A stretch of DNA of 64,000 nucleotides. Origin: Mercurialis annua. Lineage: Eukaryota > Streptophyta > Magnoliopsida > Malpighiales > Euphorbiaceae. The DNA lies in assembly GCF_937616625.2 (NCBI RefSeq), contig NC_065571.1, positions 48,903,651-48,967,650 on the forward strand, given 5' to 3'. Below the pieces are notes generated by a model. The model had not been told where the DNA came from. It saw only the letters and a list, made by a program, of their open reading frames with translations, and ran no database searches. This document shows positions 35,694-47,637 of the stretch, piece after piece (the first letter of the stretch is position 1; the number at the start of each line of letters is the position of its first letter). A program made the position numbers and the translations under genes.

Positions 35694-36004
35694 GGATTAA
35701 TATCATAAAAATTCACCAAGTTTACACGTTTTCTCAATTTAATCACGTTATTTAAAACTTCTCATAAACATACACCAACTTTCATTTTTTTTCCCAAATT
35801 CATACACGGTGCTGACGTGTCACTCAATTTATTGGTTAAAAATGACTTACACCTCGGCAAATTGCACCAATGAATGAGTGTCACGTCAGCAACGTGTATG
35901 AATTTGAAAAAAAATGAAAGTTGGTGTATGTTTATGAGAAGTTTTAAAGAACGTGATAAAATTGAGAAAACATGTAAAGTTGGTGAATTTTTATGATATT
36001 ATCC
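35694..36004. mobile_element. MULE-type MITE, 311 bp, long terminal arms
   Basis: Starts GGATTAATATCATAAAAATT and ends AATTTTTATGATATTATCC. Arms of roughly 140 bp pair almost throughout (for example CATACACCAACTTTCATTTT with its complement, and CTGACGTGTCACTCA with TGAGTGTCACGTCAG). A perfect 10-bp duplication TTTTAAGTTA flanks it (35684-35693 and 36005-36014). Confidence 0.88.
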
Positions 36005-36014
36005 TTTTAAGTTA

Positions 36015-37395
36015 AGACCCTCGTACCGCAATATAGTTCTGTGTTGAAAGCTAAAATGGCTAATTAGCGAGATTTAAACTTAATTTTTCTTTTTCAACTA
36101 TTACTTAGTTGCTTGTATTTTTAATTGTTTCATATATTACTAGATTAGGGTGTTTGAAAACCATATATCAACGTATATGATTTTTATTATTGTACTTTAA
36201 TTTTGTTCTTCAATTATCTATCTTCGTTAAAAAAAAAAATTAAAGGGAGGAGAACTTATCTTTATCAGATATGGTTAATTGTAAATTTATTTTGGATTTT
36301 ACATTCTAGTTAATTATATGATACACACAAAATTTAGATGTTGAAGTTTCTGCACTAATGGATTAGCAAGATACAAAATTTGCCAGTGTTTTGAAATTTA
36401 GCAGTCATAATAACTTTTTTGAAATATTTTTATGAAAAATATAGTGTTATTTTTTAATTATTTAATTCATTAAATTTATTATTGATGATCTATAATACTT
36501 ATTTATATTAAAATATAATAATAAAAATATTATTTTGACACCACAATTTAATTTTGGTACAATTTCCATTGAATTTTTAACCCTTAATCCTTTAACGTTA
36601 TCGGTTTTATGACCGGCTAGAATTTGATGACCATGCTTACGATAGACAAGTCAAGAAGACCAAGATACAACCAACTCAGTCCAATAAAGAAACATTGTTA
36701 TCTCAGCTAAGAACAGCTTGGGATAAGCCGCTTAAAAGAAGAATCACATAAAGTAGGACAAAGCTCATAATCGAGCTGTGAACAAATTAAGAGTTGTTTA
36801 CATATTTTCATCTAAATGTTTGCAAAATACGCGCTATTTGTTTCGTAAAAATACACTCTTTTGGTAGATTATTAGTAAATTATTGATAAATTATTGATAG
36901 ATCATTAGTAAATGGTATATTTTTTATCAAAAAAAAAGTTAAACTATTTTTAAGCAACTGCAAAGAGTTAGAGTGTACTTTTGCAAAAAATTCAAAAAAT
37001 TTAGCATATGACTTCCTCATAAATTAATAAAAAGATTAAAGAAAATTTTAAAAATTCACTATAATAACAAAACGTCTCCCGCGCTCCACGCATCCGACAT
37101 ATTTTTTTTTGATAATTACATCCGACATTTTTTTTATAAGTATAATTGAATTAATCAATTCAGCATCATCATAAAAATTGATGAGAAAAATTTTACACGT
37201 CACAAACATCGTAGAAATATATCTTTTAGTAAGTCAGAAAACAAACTCAAAGAACAAACAACTATACTGATTGGATTGTAAAAATTACAAATTAAAGAGT
37301 AAATTTACAGCTGCTACTCTATTTATACACAGCTGGAAACCGTTTCTAATATCATGTTGAACACACAATAAAGCACCCATGGGTTTGATGAGCTG
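36015..37395. other. A/T-rich intergenic DNA, no gene seen
   Basis: No coding frame is supported. A patch at 36600-36790 is less A/T-rich and may be decayed transposon sequence (strings GACCGGCTAG, CAGCTAAGAACAGC). A TTATTGATAAATTATTGATA run sits near 36885. Confidence 0.4.
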
Positions 37396-37403
37396 GCTAC
37401 GAG

Positions 37404-37620
37404 CAGGGGCGGAACTAGGGAGGATCGAGGAGGGTCAGCTGACCCTCCTTGCCGGAAAAAAATTAAAAAAATTTAAATTTTTCGGATTTGTTTCTCTGTA
37501 GGGGCGCCTACAACTAAAAATTAATACATTTGAATTGTTTTACAGCAGTTTAATTTTTTTTCAAATAGCCGAACGTAAAAATTTCGACCCTCCTAAATTA
37601 GTGTCCTGGTTCCGCCACTG
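37404..37620. mobile_element. hAT-type MITE, 217 bp
   Basis: Begins CAGGGGCGGAACTAGGG and ends CCTGGTTCCGCCACTG. It is flanked by a perfect 8-bp duplication GCTACGAG (37396-37403 and 37621-37628). It is of the same general type as the insertion in CRY-DASH intron 2 (CAGTGGCGGATCC... TTCCGCC). Confidence 0.9.
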
Positions 37621-39087
37621 GCTACGAGCTGTCTATTAGCTGGCTATGAGCTTTCTCTGAGCTGGAATTAAAGTATAAGCAGGAGGATGAAATTTTGTAT
37701 AATCAAAGTTGAGCATGCTATTGCTTGATGAGCACAAAAGCATGTATTCTGTTAGGGTAAAACTCTAGATATAATTTATTTTGATGTATTATCCTTTCTC
37801 TATGTTTCTACACTATCTATATTGACTTTTAGCATTGAATTTTTTTTTTGTCAAAAATAATAATCGAGTCTTTAGAGTCTCAGATGTCAGCTGTTAATTA
37901 CTCAAAATTTTATTCTAATGTTATCCGACTTTTTATTCTTTTTTCATGTCACCAGCTTAGCACCGGATAAACTTAGTTACTTAATTAATAATGAACATCT
38001 AAATTATAATTTGATAAAGCCATCGAGCACAAGATCTTCAGTTGGCATGCATTAGACATTTTTCTTGTGTTTTCATGACGTCTTTATGTCCTTCACAAAC
38101 CAATCATAAAATTATTCTTCCATGATCCATCTTTTTAAAGTTATATAGTTGATCTTTTTCCAACGAAATTAAACTAAATCCACTACATAACAGAATCACA
38201 GGTTGTGAAAATATCTAATACTTAATATGGTATCTTCTTAAGTGGTATGGCATCTCCTTTTAAAAGATAAATTAAATAATTAGTTATATATGAAGTTAAG
38301 CATTTAGATGATTAGAAAAAATCAGTTGGAAGAGAGTTTTTTTTTTAATAAAAACGAGTTAGTTATAAGGAATAGATCCAATGTTCTCATTGCACAATGT
38401 ATTTATATTATTATTAGTGTTTTATTTTATTCTTCAATGGGAATATGGTATATTTAAAGGCAAAATTATTTTTTGTATCCACAACCTGTAACCAATTTAT
38501 TAAATATATTCTTAAAATATGATCCGTCAATTTTACAAATTGGAACCAAATACATCCAAACCTCAAATTATATATACTTATTTTGGAATAGGGCATATAT
38601 AAACAACTGATAATCTTAGTTTTAAGCAAGGTTTTAAAAATACTTCGAGTTATTTATAATCAGCTTTAAATTGTTAATTATTCAACTATATATATTATTC
38701 ATAAAAAAAATGTACTGCCTGCATTTTCTGTATTATTGTAGATTATTAAATAAAATGTAATAAGATACATTATTATGGTTATTCTGTAACTAATTAAGTA
38801 CATGTCCCATAGAATATTAAGGATAAATGTACTGGATCTGATTTACTCATTAATTAATTAATTAGCTAGGTACATGTCTTAATTTGATGAGGTGATCATC
38901 ACCAACGAGCAGAACCCGAATCTTCAAAATTAATTAGGTAGAATGAACATTTTAAACCTTTTGGACAAGTTTAATGTGCTCTAAATAATTCAGCAAGAGT
39001 ATTGGTTTTGACTTCTTAATTATAAATTTAATCCAATTTTCTAATTTCAATTTTTAAGTCTAATTTAAAATGTTGGCATTAGTTTTA

Positions 39088-39592
39088 GGCCTAATCACTT
39101 AAAAACCCCTCACCTTTAGACTTTTTTTCAATTCCACCCTGACGTTGTAAAGTTGTCAATTTTACCCGCTTTTAAATTTTCCGTTTTCAATTGTACCCTA
39201 ATTTTTTATTTTTTGTTAATATTTTTACTTAAATGATGAAATCATTCAATTAACTAAGTTTAAAGATGAAATTAAATTCTTTTTTATTCAAAAAAGTACA
39301 AATAAGTCCTTTATTTTTAAAAACTAACTAAAAACCATAATCAAATTAACATTAATTTAAATTCTTAATTAATTTAACTAAATTTAAATAAATTTTAAAA
39401 ACATACAATTAATATATGCTAGATATGGAGAATATTTTTAAATTTTTTCCAAATGAAAAAGACGTTAATTTAATATTTCAGGGTACAATTGAAACACAAA
39501 ATATGCAAAATAGGGTAAAATTGACAAATTTACAACGTCAGGGTAAGATTGAAAAGGGGCTAAAAGGTCGGGATTTTTTAAGGCATTAGGCC
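39088..39592. mobile_element. MULE-type MITE, about 505 bp
   Basis: Ends GGCCTAATCACTTAAAAA and TTTTTTAAGGCATTAGGCC. The arms pair for about 110 bp, including TTCAATTCCACCCTGACGTT with AACGTCAGGGTAAGATTGAA. The flanks carry 9-bp duplications TTAGTTTTA and TTAGTATTA (one mismatch). Related half copies lie near 35.2 kb and 62.7 kb. Confidence 0.75.
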
Positions 39593-40419
39593 TTAGTATT
39601 ATCATAATTTTAATAAATATTCAATTTTACACGTATTTTGGCTAAATCCATCTAAAAGTTTGGATGAATTCAGCCTATATATATGTATTAAACTTCATTT
39701 ATTTTCAAAACTTTAAAAATATCACTACTTGCACAAATTAAATTTTAGTGTCACTTGCTCATGACGCCTTTTGTTTTTTGACAAAAAATTAAAATTATTT
39801 TAAACTATTAAAATTTGGCTAAAATTACCAAATTTAAACAGATTTGACTATATTTGCAAAAAGTGAAAAAGATTTGCATGTTTGTATCCACTAGAACGTA
39901 GTGTAAATGGAATTAAGCAAGTTGTAAATATACATACGAGCGTCTGAAACTGAAATCACAAATTCATATACTTTGTTCAACGTTTATTAGGTAGTTGAGT
40001 TTGCAATTTGCATGGATTTGATAATAGGGTTGATTTGGAAGTGTGTAAGTAAGTGTGATAAAGTTGGTTTGAATTGAATAAAACATAAAGAACGAAGTGC
40101 CCACAAACACAACTTGTTTGTATGTAAAACAACTTATTTTTTGTCTTGTAAAAATCAAACAAGAGACATGTGGTATTGGTAGCTTAATTGGAGCCAAGTG
40201 AGCATGCTCATGCTTGCCTTTTTTTGTCTTGTAAAAACTAGAGATATAGAATTGCTTAGAAGTCTCCGGAGGAATTAATTAGTGGAATGATTCTGCTGCT
40301 TTTCATAGAAAGGAAGCTGAAATGGATATCTGATTCTCTTCTCCCAATCTCTAGAATTGTTGAGAAAATAACTAAATAAAGGAATCGAAAACTGACACAT
40401 GTTGGATTCGAAAAGTTAA

Positions 40420-40526
40420 TTTTTTTATAATTAGAAAAGGGAGAGTAATTGTGGGAGAAATTGAACCCACGGCCTTAGCAGTTTGCTGCCCAACGCTTAT
40501 AACATTTGAACTACAGCTCATTGATG
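40420..40526 (-). mobile_element. tRNA-derived SINE-like insertion
   Basis: Read on the minus strand it has a box-A-like TGTAGTTCAAATGTTATAAG and a box-B-like GGGTTCAATTTC, spaced as in a tRNA, followed by an A-rich tail (TATAAAAAAATT). It is flanked by a 13-bp near-perfect duplication TTCGAAAAGTTAA / TTCGGAAAGTTAA (40407-40419 and 40527-40539). The aligned place in copy 2 (about 57335) has only one GTCGAATTTAGAAAGTAA, so the block is an insertion. It is not an intact tRNA because no acceptor stem closes. Confidence 0.65.
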
Positions 40527-40969
40527 TTCGGAAAGTTAACTAAAAAAATGATATTATTATATATATGGAAGATAATTCATTAAAACGAGTTGAACTGCGA
40601 TCGAGTGTTAAGCATTTTTCTAAGTAATTGAAAGTATGTGAATCCGAATTTTAAATATGATATAATTTTAAGAAATTTTGACAAGAATTTATTATTATTT
40701 TGAATGGATTGTTTATAACTTGATCTGAGTTATCCGGAGCAATGATTCTAACATAGGACAGAAAAAATGTGGAGTTAGGGTTGGAGATTGATAGGAAAGG
40801 AAATGGGAGAGTGAAGGAGGCCATGTGATCTCATATGGCCACCCAATCTTCTTCTTTTGGTTTGATAATGAAATAGTACAAATGTATATAAAGTGGTGGT
40901 CCTCTTGCCGACTCTTTAATTACGTTTCTTTGTTCATTAATCATCTTCTACCACTACTAAAAAACAGTG

Positions 40970-41345
40970 GTTTAGCGACGGACTATTCCGTCGCTAAACC
41001 GTTGAATTCCGTCGCTAATGGTGATTAGCGACGGAATGGCGACGGATTATGTCCGTCGCCACAATGTTGGTCGCTAAACAAGTAGCGACCAACATTTTCA
41101 ATCCGTGGCAAAGTTAGCGACGGAATTGCCGTCGCTAAATTTGCCAATCCGTCGCCAATTAGTCTCATTTGGAGACGAATTCTGAGACTAATTGGCGACG
41201 GATATAGATATAGTAGCGACGGATAATCCGTCGCTAAATTGTCAGGTTTAGCGACGGACATATCCGTCGCTAACCGGTCACAGTTCGTCTCACTGTGACC
41301 GGTTAGCGACGGAAATATCCGTCGCTAAACCTGACAATTCCGTCG
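40970..41345. repeat. CACTA subterminal repeats, TNPA side
   Basis: TAGCGACGGA and its complement TCCGTCGCTA occur many times, often head to head. The largest palindrome spans 41237-41339, with 47-bp arms (about two mismatches) around the 9-base loop TTCGTCTCA. A second palindrome, CCGTCGCCAATTAGTCTCA with TGAGACTAATTGGCGACGG, lies just before it (about 41150-41210). Confidence 0.9.
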
Positions 41346-41575
41346 CCAATTTTGTATTATTTTGGCAAATTTCTGCCGTTTTCTGTTGTTTTTGTGTTTC
41401 ACTGATGTTTAAAACCTGCTAAATACAGTAATTAAATTTTATTTTAGATTACACCTATTTGAAACTGAATAAAAGTATATATATATATAAAATAAAATAT
41501 CAAAGTATACATAAAACGTTGTCTGAAAAAAAACATCGTACATAATATATTTTAGAAAATAAAATAAACAGGAAA

Positions 41576-43303
41576 CTACAAATCTGTAGTATCGCCACCG
41601 TCTGGCGGAGGAGGGGGAAATTGTGGCTGATACTCTGGTGGGAGATTCGGCATCATCCGTGCAATCTCATCACGTATCATCTGTGCCATGCTGGCCTGCT
41701 GCGCCGCCAACCGCTGCTCAACCTGCCGCAAGCCCTCCTGGATGCCGGCCTGCACACGGCGCTCGACCTCCTCATCCGTCTGCTGTGATGTCCGTGAAGA
41801 GCTGCCTCTCTGCGGTCTGATACTCGGGCCTACATATCTGCTGGTAGCCGAACCCAGGCCGTACACCCGATGCTTCTTGTTGACGCCCTCGATATCCATA
41901 AATATCTGCGTCTCATCCACAGGACTCGAGGTGCTCCCCTCTCCGGTCGGCGACTGTGTCGCAGCAGCAAGCCTCTCAGCGATGGCGTCCTACGTACAAA
42001 ACAATTACAAAACATATCAGTTTAGTTTTATAACAAATAAAAAAACATAACACTTTATTAATAATTCTAATTATTCAGGAAATTTCGGCAGCATTTCCTC
42101 TGTAATATGAACATCACCCATTTTTCAGGGAAGTCCTGCAAGCAAATTACAGCAAATTACAATATATAACCCAACCAACCAAATATATTAAGTTCTAATT
42201 ACACAAACGTTAAGCCTATACAGTTTAACACTTCATATATAATATATTCAACACTTAAGCCTATATACACAACTTATAGAATTTTAATGTGATAAGGACT
42301 TACAGTCATATCCTGAGCCCTCTTGTCGACTGGTTTCTTCTCAGCCTTCGTTTTATGAAGGCGACTGTACAGCTCTGTCGCACTCGGCTTCCGGCCGAGC
42401 TCCTTAGCCTATCAGAAAAATACAGATTTATTAAGTATTAAAATAAAACAAATACGTTATTTAAGTAATTTAATTACTGATTAGAAACAAACCATCACAT
42501 CCATATGCTTGATAGCAGAGCGAGATCCTCCGGTATGGCGGACAGGACCAGAACCGGGGCCCGCAGGCTCACTCATCCGGTTTGCCCGAGCTGTCTCTGA
42601 CTTCTTTTTCTCCTTCTCTGTGTCCCAAAATGCATTCCAGGCTTCCCAGATCTCCTGATTCACAGATGTATGCTTCTTTTGCATTTTCCTCATCTTGTGG
42701 ATGTTGTCTTTGTACCGGGTGGCTGCATGGGTCATGAAGACCCGTCTGATTACCTCCTCGCTGTACGCAGAGTCATCCCACCAGAACTTCTTCTGCAAAC
42801 AGTAATAACATGAGCTTTGAGTTAGAATTTTCACAAATACCAAAACTTAAATATATTAAATTTTAAATTTAATTACCTGAAATTCCTGAAAATAGAACTC
42901 CCTCTGGTCCGCTGTCAGAAAGCGCCATGCTGATCCAGTCTCGAACCAGCACTGCCTGAAAATATCCCGGATAGCCCGAGAAACAGGCCCAGAGTCCAGC
43001 AACATTGTCCTGTGATATAATAAGCATAATTTACATTACATACATATTAATTCCATACTAAAAATCAAAAAAATTAAAAAAACTTTAATCATACCTGCTA
43101 GGGTCCGGACGAACCATCGCCCTACCCTGGTTGTCCAAAATGGCCGGGGGCTCGCCTGCCTCACGCTCCTGCAAAGGCTGAACAGGTCCTCCAGCCTCCT
43201 CACGATGCTGCTCCTCTACGGGCTCGGTAGGGTCCCCCCGTCCTCGGCCTGATCCTCGGCCTGATCCTCGGCCTGAGCCTCCGCCTGAGCCTCGACCCCT
43301 CAT
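41576..43303 (-). CDS. CACTA TNPA-like DNA-binding protein (Transposase_24 type)
   Basis: Second protein of the CACTA element, probably the subterminal-repeat-binding partner of the transposase. Five exons, GT-AG throughout and in frame: 43303-43095, 43009-42877, 42792-42493, 42408-42304, 41989-41576. It starts with a Gly/Arg/Ser-rich tail (MRGRGSGGGSGRGSGRGSG). The core holds SRAIRDIFRQCWFETGSAWR, QREFYFQEFQKKFWWDD, VFMTHAATRYKDNIHKMRK and QEIWEAWNAFWDTEKEKKKS, matching plant Transposase_24 proteins. ELGRKPSATELYSRLHKTK is also characteristic of the family. The C-terminal exon predicts a coiled coil (QTDEEVERRVQAGIQEGLR onward) and a Pro-rich tail. The total is about 386 aa. No stop or frameshift is seen, so this gene may be intact. 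The start at 43303 is inferred from the Gly/Arg-rich leader; an acceptor-like TGCAG lies close upstream. Confidence 0.85.
42064..42150 (-). repeat. internal CACTA direct repeat, copy in TNPA intron 4
   Basis: The string CATCACCCATTTTTCAGGGA AGTCCTGCAAGCAAATT (split here for length) also occurs at 47812-47850 in the same orientation. On the minus strand both start at an acceptor-like TTGCTTGCAG followed by GACTTCCCTGAAAAATGGG. The 47.8-kb copy is predicted to begin a leader exon. The 42.1-kb copy could be a cryptic or alternative exon. Not assigned to the TNPA coding model, which skips it. Confidence 0.6.
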
Positions 43304-43498
43304 ACCTGCACTAATTGTCAAGTTAATTGTTCCAAAACTAAACAACACATTATAAAACTACATACGTGAAACATATAACATAAGTGAAACATATAACTAA
43401 GAAATATGAATTCAATTTAAAATAGTACACTTGAATAAATAATTATAAAACATAATTATAATTAAGAAACATGCTAATACATAAAATACTCTAAGCTA

Positions 43499-46400
43499 CT
43501 AAAGTTCTTCAATTTCATCTTCATCTGATGAGGATGCGATAAAGTCAGATTCTGTTTCATCAGGAGGCACGAACAACGCATCTTCTTCAGCTTCTCCGTT
43601 GTCATCAGCTAAATATGTCGAATTGTCGTCCGTTGCAACAATGAGAGGATTTTCTTCTATCACGTCTTGAAAAGCCGGGATAATCCCCTCGGGCATGTCA
43701 AGTTCAGATCTTGCCTTTGTCCTGCAAACTGCCCACCAATTTAATTTATCCCTTCTTTTACTAGGATATGGCAGGTAATGAACCTGGTCGGCCTGTTCGG
43801 CTAAGATGAATGGTTCATACTTATTGTATCTCCTTCTGTTATTAATATCCACCATATTGTATTTTTTGTTACTAATTGTGCCAGAATTTCGTGCTGGGTC
43901 GAACCACTCGCATTTAAATAAGACAGTCGTCTTCATTGGAAGAGCCGGATACTCCAGCTCAATTATGTCTGTCAGAACTCCATAAAAGTCATTTTCGCTG
44001 TCGACATATTGAGTTCCCTTCACGCAGACTCCACTATTCATAGTAAGCTGTTCCTCCCCATAAGCTTGAGTCTGAAACTTAAATCCGTTTACACGGTACC
44101 CCTTAAATGTTCTTACTGATCTAAGAGGTCCTTTAGCGAGACTAAGAATAAAGGGATTAGTACAAACAGTTGGATCTTGCACCTGTAGCGTAAAAGTGTA
44201 TATAAATCAGAACTTTTTATTGAAAGAATCGAAAAGTATTTTGTAAAATACTTACGTATTGTTGAAACCAGTAGGCAAATTGACTCTCGAACTTCGCTTC
44301 AATTTGAGAGATGGTGATTTCAGGGTTTTCTCTGCGCAACTCGCCTTCGAAAACCCTTAGTTAAGAAGAAAACAATTATTACAAGCTGAATAATTATTGG
44401 ATATGACATTGACAACTGTATTAAAGCTTACTCTCTGTAATTTTCAATTTCTGAACAATTCAACAGAACATATGTCCGAGCAGCAACAATCTCAGAATCT
44501 TCAAGATATCTCTTGCGGCAAGCACCCACTGATTGCCCGTGCGGCTTGAAAATAGATAGTCTGTCCACATCGTCATCGACTTCAATGTCATAAACTTCAT
44601 TCCTTTGCGGCCGCTCAGGTATCATTGGGTCACCTTCTGAAAAGTAATAAGCTGCAAATTTTGCGGTTTCTTCATTCAAGTATCCGCTACTGATGCTTCC
44701 TTCCACCCTCCCTTTATTGCTGACTTTTTTTTTCAGCTTTCTCAAATATCTGATTCCACATTCCTCAGTTAGTGAACATGACATGTCAAAATATATACTG
44801 CTACACAGAATTGAGAAAATTCAATTACTTTACCTTTCAAATGGATACATCCAGCGATACTGAACCGGACCTGCCATCATAGCTTCGTACGGCAGATGTA
44901 CGGGTAGATGTTCCATGGAGTCAAAAAAGCTGGGCGGAAAAATACGTTCCAGCTTGCACAGTATCTTTGGGATTTCCAGCCTCATACGATCTAGATCTAT
45001 CTCTGTTAGAGACGTGGAGGTTAACTCACGAAAGAAGATACTCAGCTCTGTTAAAGGCTCCCAGACTTCCTTCGGTAATAGCTCACGGAGAGCGATTGGC
45101 AGAAGTCTTTGCATAAAAATGTGGCAGTCGTGACTTTTCATTCCATGCATTTTCAGACCGATTGTATCGACACATCTGGACAAGTTGGACGCGTAGCCAT
45201 CTGGAAACCTTATTAACTTAATCCACTCAAGTAAAGCTTTTTTCCCGTCCCTGTCCAAAGCATACATCGCCTTAGGAAATCTCCCAGTAACCGGATCTTT
45301 AGCTAACTCAGGCCGATCACATATGTCATTCAACTCCTCTCTAGATTTTGCATGGTCTTTCGTTTTCCCGGGAACATTTAGTACCGTATTGAAAATGTTG
45401 TCGAATACGTTTTTCTCAATGTGCATGACATCGAGATTGTGACGAATGAGATTTGTTTTCCAATACGGCAAATCCCAGAAAATACTTTTTTTATTCCAAC
45501 CATAATTTTCCGACTTCGCAGCATTATTTTTCTCAGCCCCAAATTCATATGCCTTCATAAACCCCAGACTGTCCACCTCTGCCAACAATTCTTCTCCGGT
45601 TTTCGGGTGTCCGAATTCTTTGTTTACGGTTTTCCCTTTACGGAATTGAGTTGTGTTACGACGGTACGGGTGACCACGAGGCAAGAACTTTCTGTGGCAG
45701 TCAAACCACGACTGTTTTCTACTCCCTTTCAGCGTGAAAGCATCTGTATTTTCCATGCAGTGAGGGCAAGCCAGTCTCCCAGATGTGCTCTAGCCAGCCA
45801 ACATTGAATAAGCGGGAAAATCATTAATTGTCCACATCAGTGCCGCTTTCATTTGAAAATTTTGTCGCCTATGAACGTCGAATGTCTGGACTCCAAATTC
45901 CCAAAGTTGGTTTAGCTCAGCTATCAACGGCTGCAGGAAAATATCCATTTGATGTTTAGGATTTCGAGGCCCAGGGACAATAACAGTTAAAAACATGAAC
46001 TCATCTTTCATACACATTCCTGGAGGGAGATTGTAAGGTGTCAAAATTACTGGCCATGATGAATAATTCTGCCCGAAGGCCCCAAATGGTTGAAACCCAT
46101 CAGTACACAGGCCTAGTCTGATATTTCGAATTTCTTCCGCAAACTCTGTATGCAATTCACTAAAATGTTTCCACGCCGGGGAATCTGACGGGTGACACAT
46201 CTTTCCATCAACCATTTCGTGTTCAGCGTGCCACGTCATATGCTTGGCAGTGGCTTTAGAAGCGTACAACCTCTGCAATCTCGGAGTTATAGGAAAATAG
46301 AACATTTTCCTATATGGGACGTTAACTCGTCTTTTCGCAGAATTTCCGTTAGGGGCCGGTTTCCACCGTTCGTGATCGCAAATTTTGCATCGCGTTAAAT

Positions 46401-47106
46401 CCGCGTCTGACCCCCAATAAATCATACAGTTGCGTAAACAGCAATCGATAACTTCAACCGGCAACCCAAGACCTCTAACCATCTTCTTTATTTCGGCAAA
46501 GTTCTTCGGCATCTTGTTGTCCTCTGGAAGCAGCTCTTGTATAAATTCGGTCACATCATCTACTAAAGCCACTGACCCACTATGTCGACATTTGATGTCC
46601 AACATTTTAACAGCCGCAGACAAAGGAGAGTGTTTGCTACTACCGGGGTATACAGGTTCTTCAGCTGCACGCATCATATTATAAAAATGTTTAGCTTCAT
46701 TATTCGGTTCCTCCTCCGTGAACACTACTTCTGGACCAGCAGCATCGATAACCATTCTCTGAACGGAGCTGAAATCGTCTTCCTCCTCATTTTCCATGTC
46801 AACGTCATACTCCGACATCTGTGCAACGGGACGAGGATCTAAAACATTTCCCTCCCCATGAAAAACCCAGACTTTATAATCTGCCACAAACCCTTTCTGC
46901 AGAATGTGCAGCTTCACTGTTTCGACGTCTCGATAACTCGTATTTTTACATCTTGCCCTAGGACAGGGACATTTAATCTCGGGCCCACTCATACACGCGG
47001 GATGACGTAAAGCAAAATTAACAAATTCCTGAACGCGCTCGTCAAAGCCTGGGTATAGCAACCCGCCCTGCAGCCGCTTATACATCCAACTTCGGTCTGT
47101 ATCCAT
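43499..47106 (-). pseudogene. CACTA TNP2-like transposase with one in-frame stop
   Basis: Catalytic transposase of the element. Coding exons 47106-44834, 44749-44432, 44355-44256 and 44182-43499 join in frame to 1125 codons including the final stop. Domains in order: the N-terminal transposase-associated Cys/His region (MDTDRSWMYKRLQGG, CPCPRARCKN), the TNP2 domain (LCTDGFQPFGAFGQNYSSWP, WTINDFPAYSMLAG, CPHCMENT, RKQSWFDCHRKFLP, NVFDNIFNTVLN), a DUF4218-like region (SHDCHIFMQRLLPIALRELL, YPFERYLRKLKKKV) and a DUF4216-like region (VLFKCEWFDPARN). Codon 439 (45792-45790) is TAG between SMLAG and STSGRLACP. Family members have Trp there (TGG), so a single base change disabled an otherwise open gene. 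All introns are GT-AG. The predicted acceptor TGCTACAG lies 2 bases before the ATG. Confidence 0.93.
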
Positions 47107-47108
47107 TA

Positions 47109-47637
47109 CTGTAGCACGGATAATTAAGAGGGGTTCTCGCTCGGAAATAGCAAAGTCAATGTAATTGACTGCTTTAAAGGTATGGACCTATCCCATTCGC
47201 AAAACTAGCGCCCCTTACCTCGGCCACGATATATGCCTAGCAACGGAGAAAATATTCGGCAGCCTTCCGGCGTCGTTCTCCTTCAGTGCGATATGTAGTA
47301 TATGTGGTGTAACGCTAATTATATATTCCGCGAGGAATAAGCGTTACAGAACATATACTATACATCTACCCGGAGAACAAACGCTGGAAAACAACCGAAT
47401 ATTTTTCTACCGCTACTAGACATATATAATTTCGTGACCGAGCTACGGGAGGACCAGTTTTGCGAACTGTACAAACTGTACAATCCCGTGTCGTTCAATC
47501 GCTTGAACACACGGGACGGGAAATCTACGGCTAGGTTTACGATTTTATTCGGTGGGAATAAAATCGAGGTCATTTTGGGGTGTAACAGCTTATAAATTAA
47601 CTGATTATAAATGAAAAATAATAATAACAGTACTTAC
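47109..47637 (-). other. predicted 5' UTR intron of the CACTA transposase carrying a long hairpin
   Basis: On the minus strand, donor GTAAGTACTG (47637 downward) and acceptor GTGCTACAG (ending 47109) bound about 529 bp upstream of the transposase ATG. Within it, 47196-47316 and 47340-47466 form an imperfect inverted repeat with arms of about 121 and 127 bp around a 23-base loop. Further small hairpins lie at 47489-47521 (CCCGTGTCGTTCAA with TTGAACACACGGG) and 47538-47565 (CGATTTTATTC with GAATAAAATCG). The splice sites are predictions. Confidence 0.55.

Noticed and set aside
40440..40512. Possible functional tRNA gene on the minus strand
   Set aside because: Box A and box B look tRNA-like, but no acceptor stem closes and a target duplication flanks the block; a SINE fits better.
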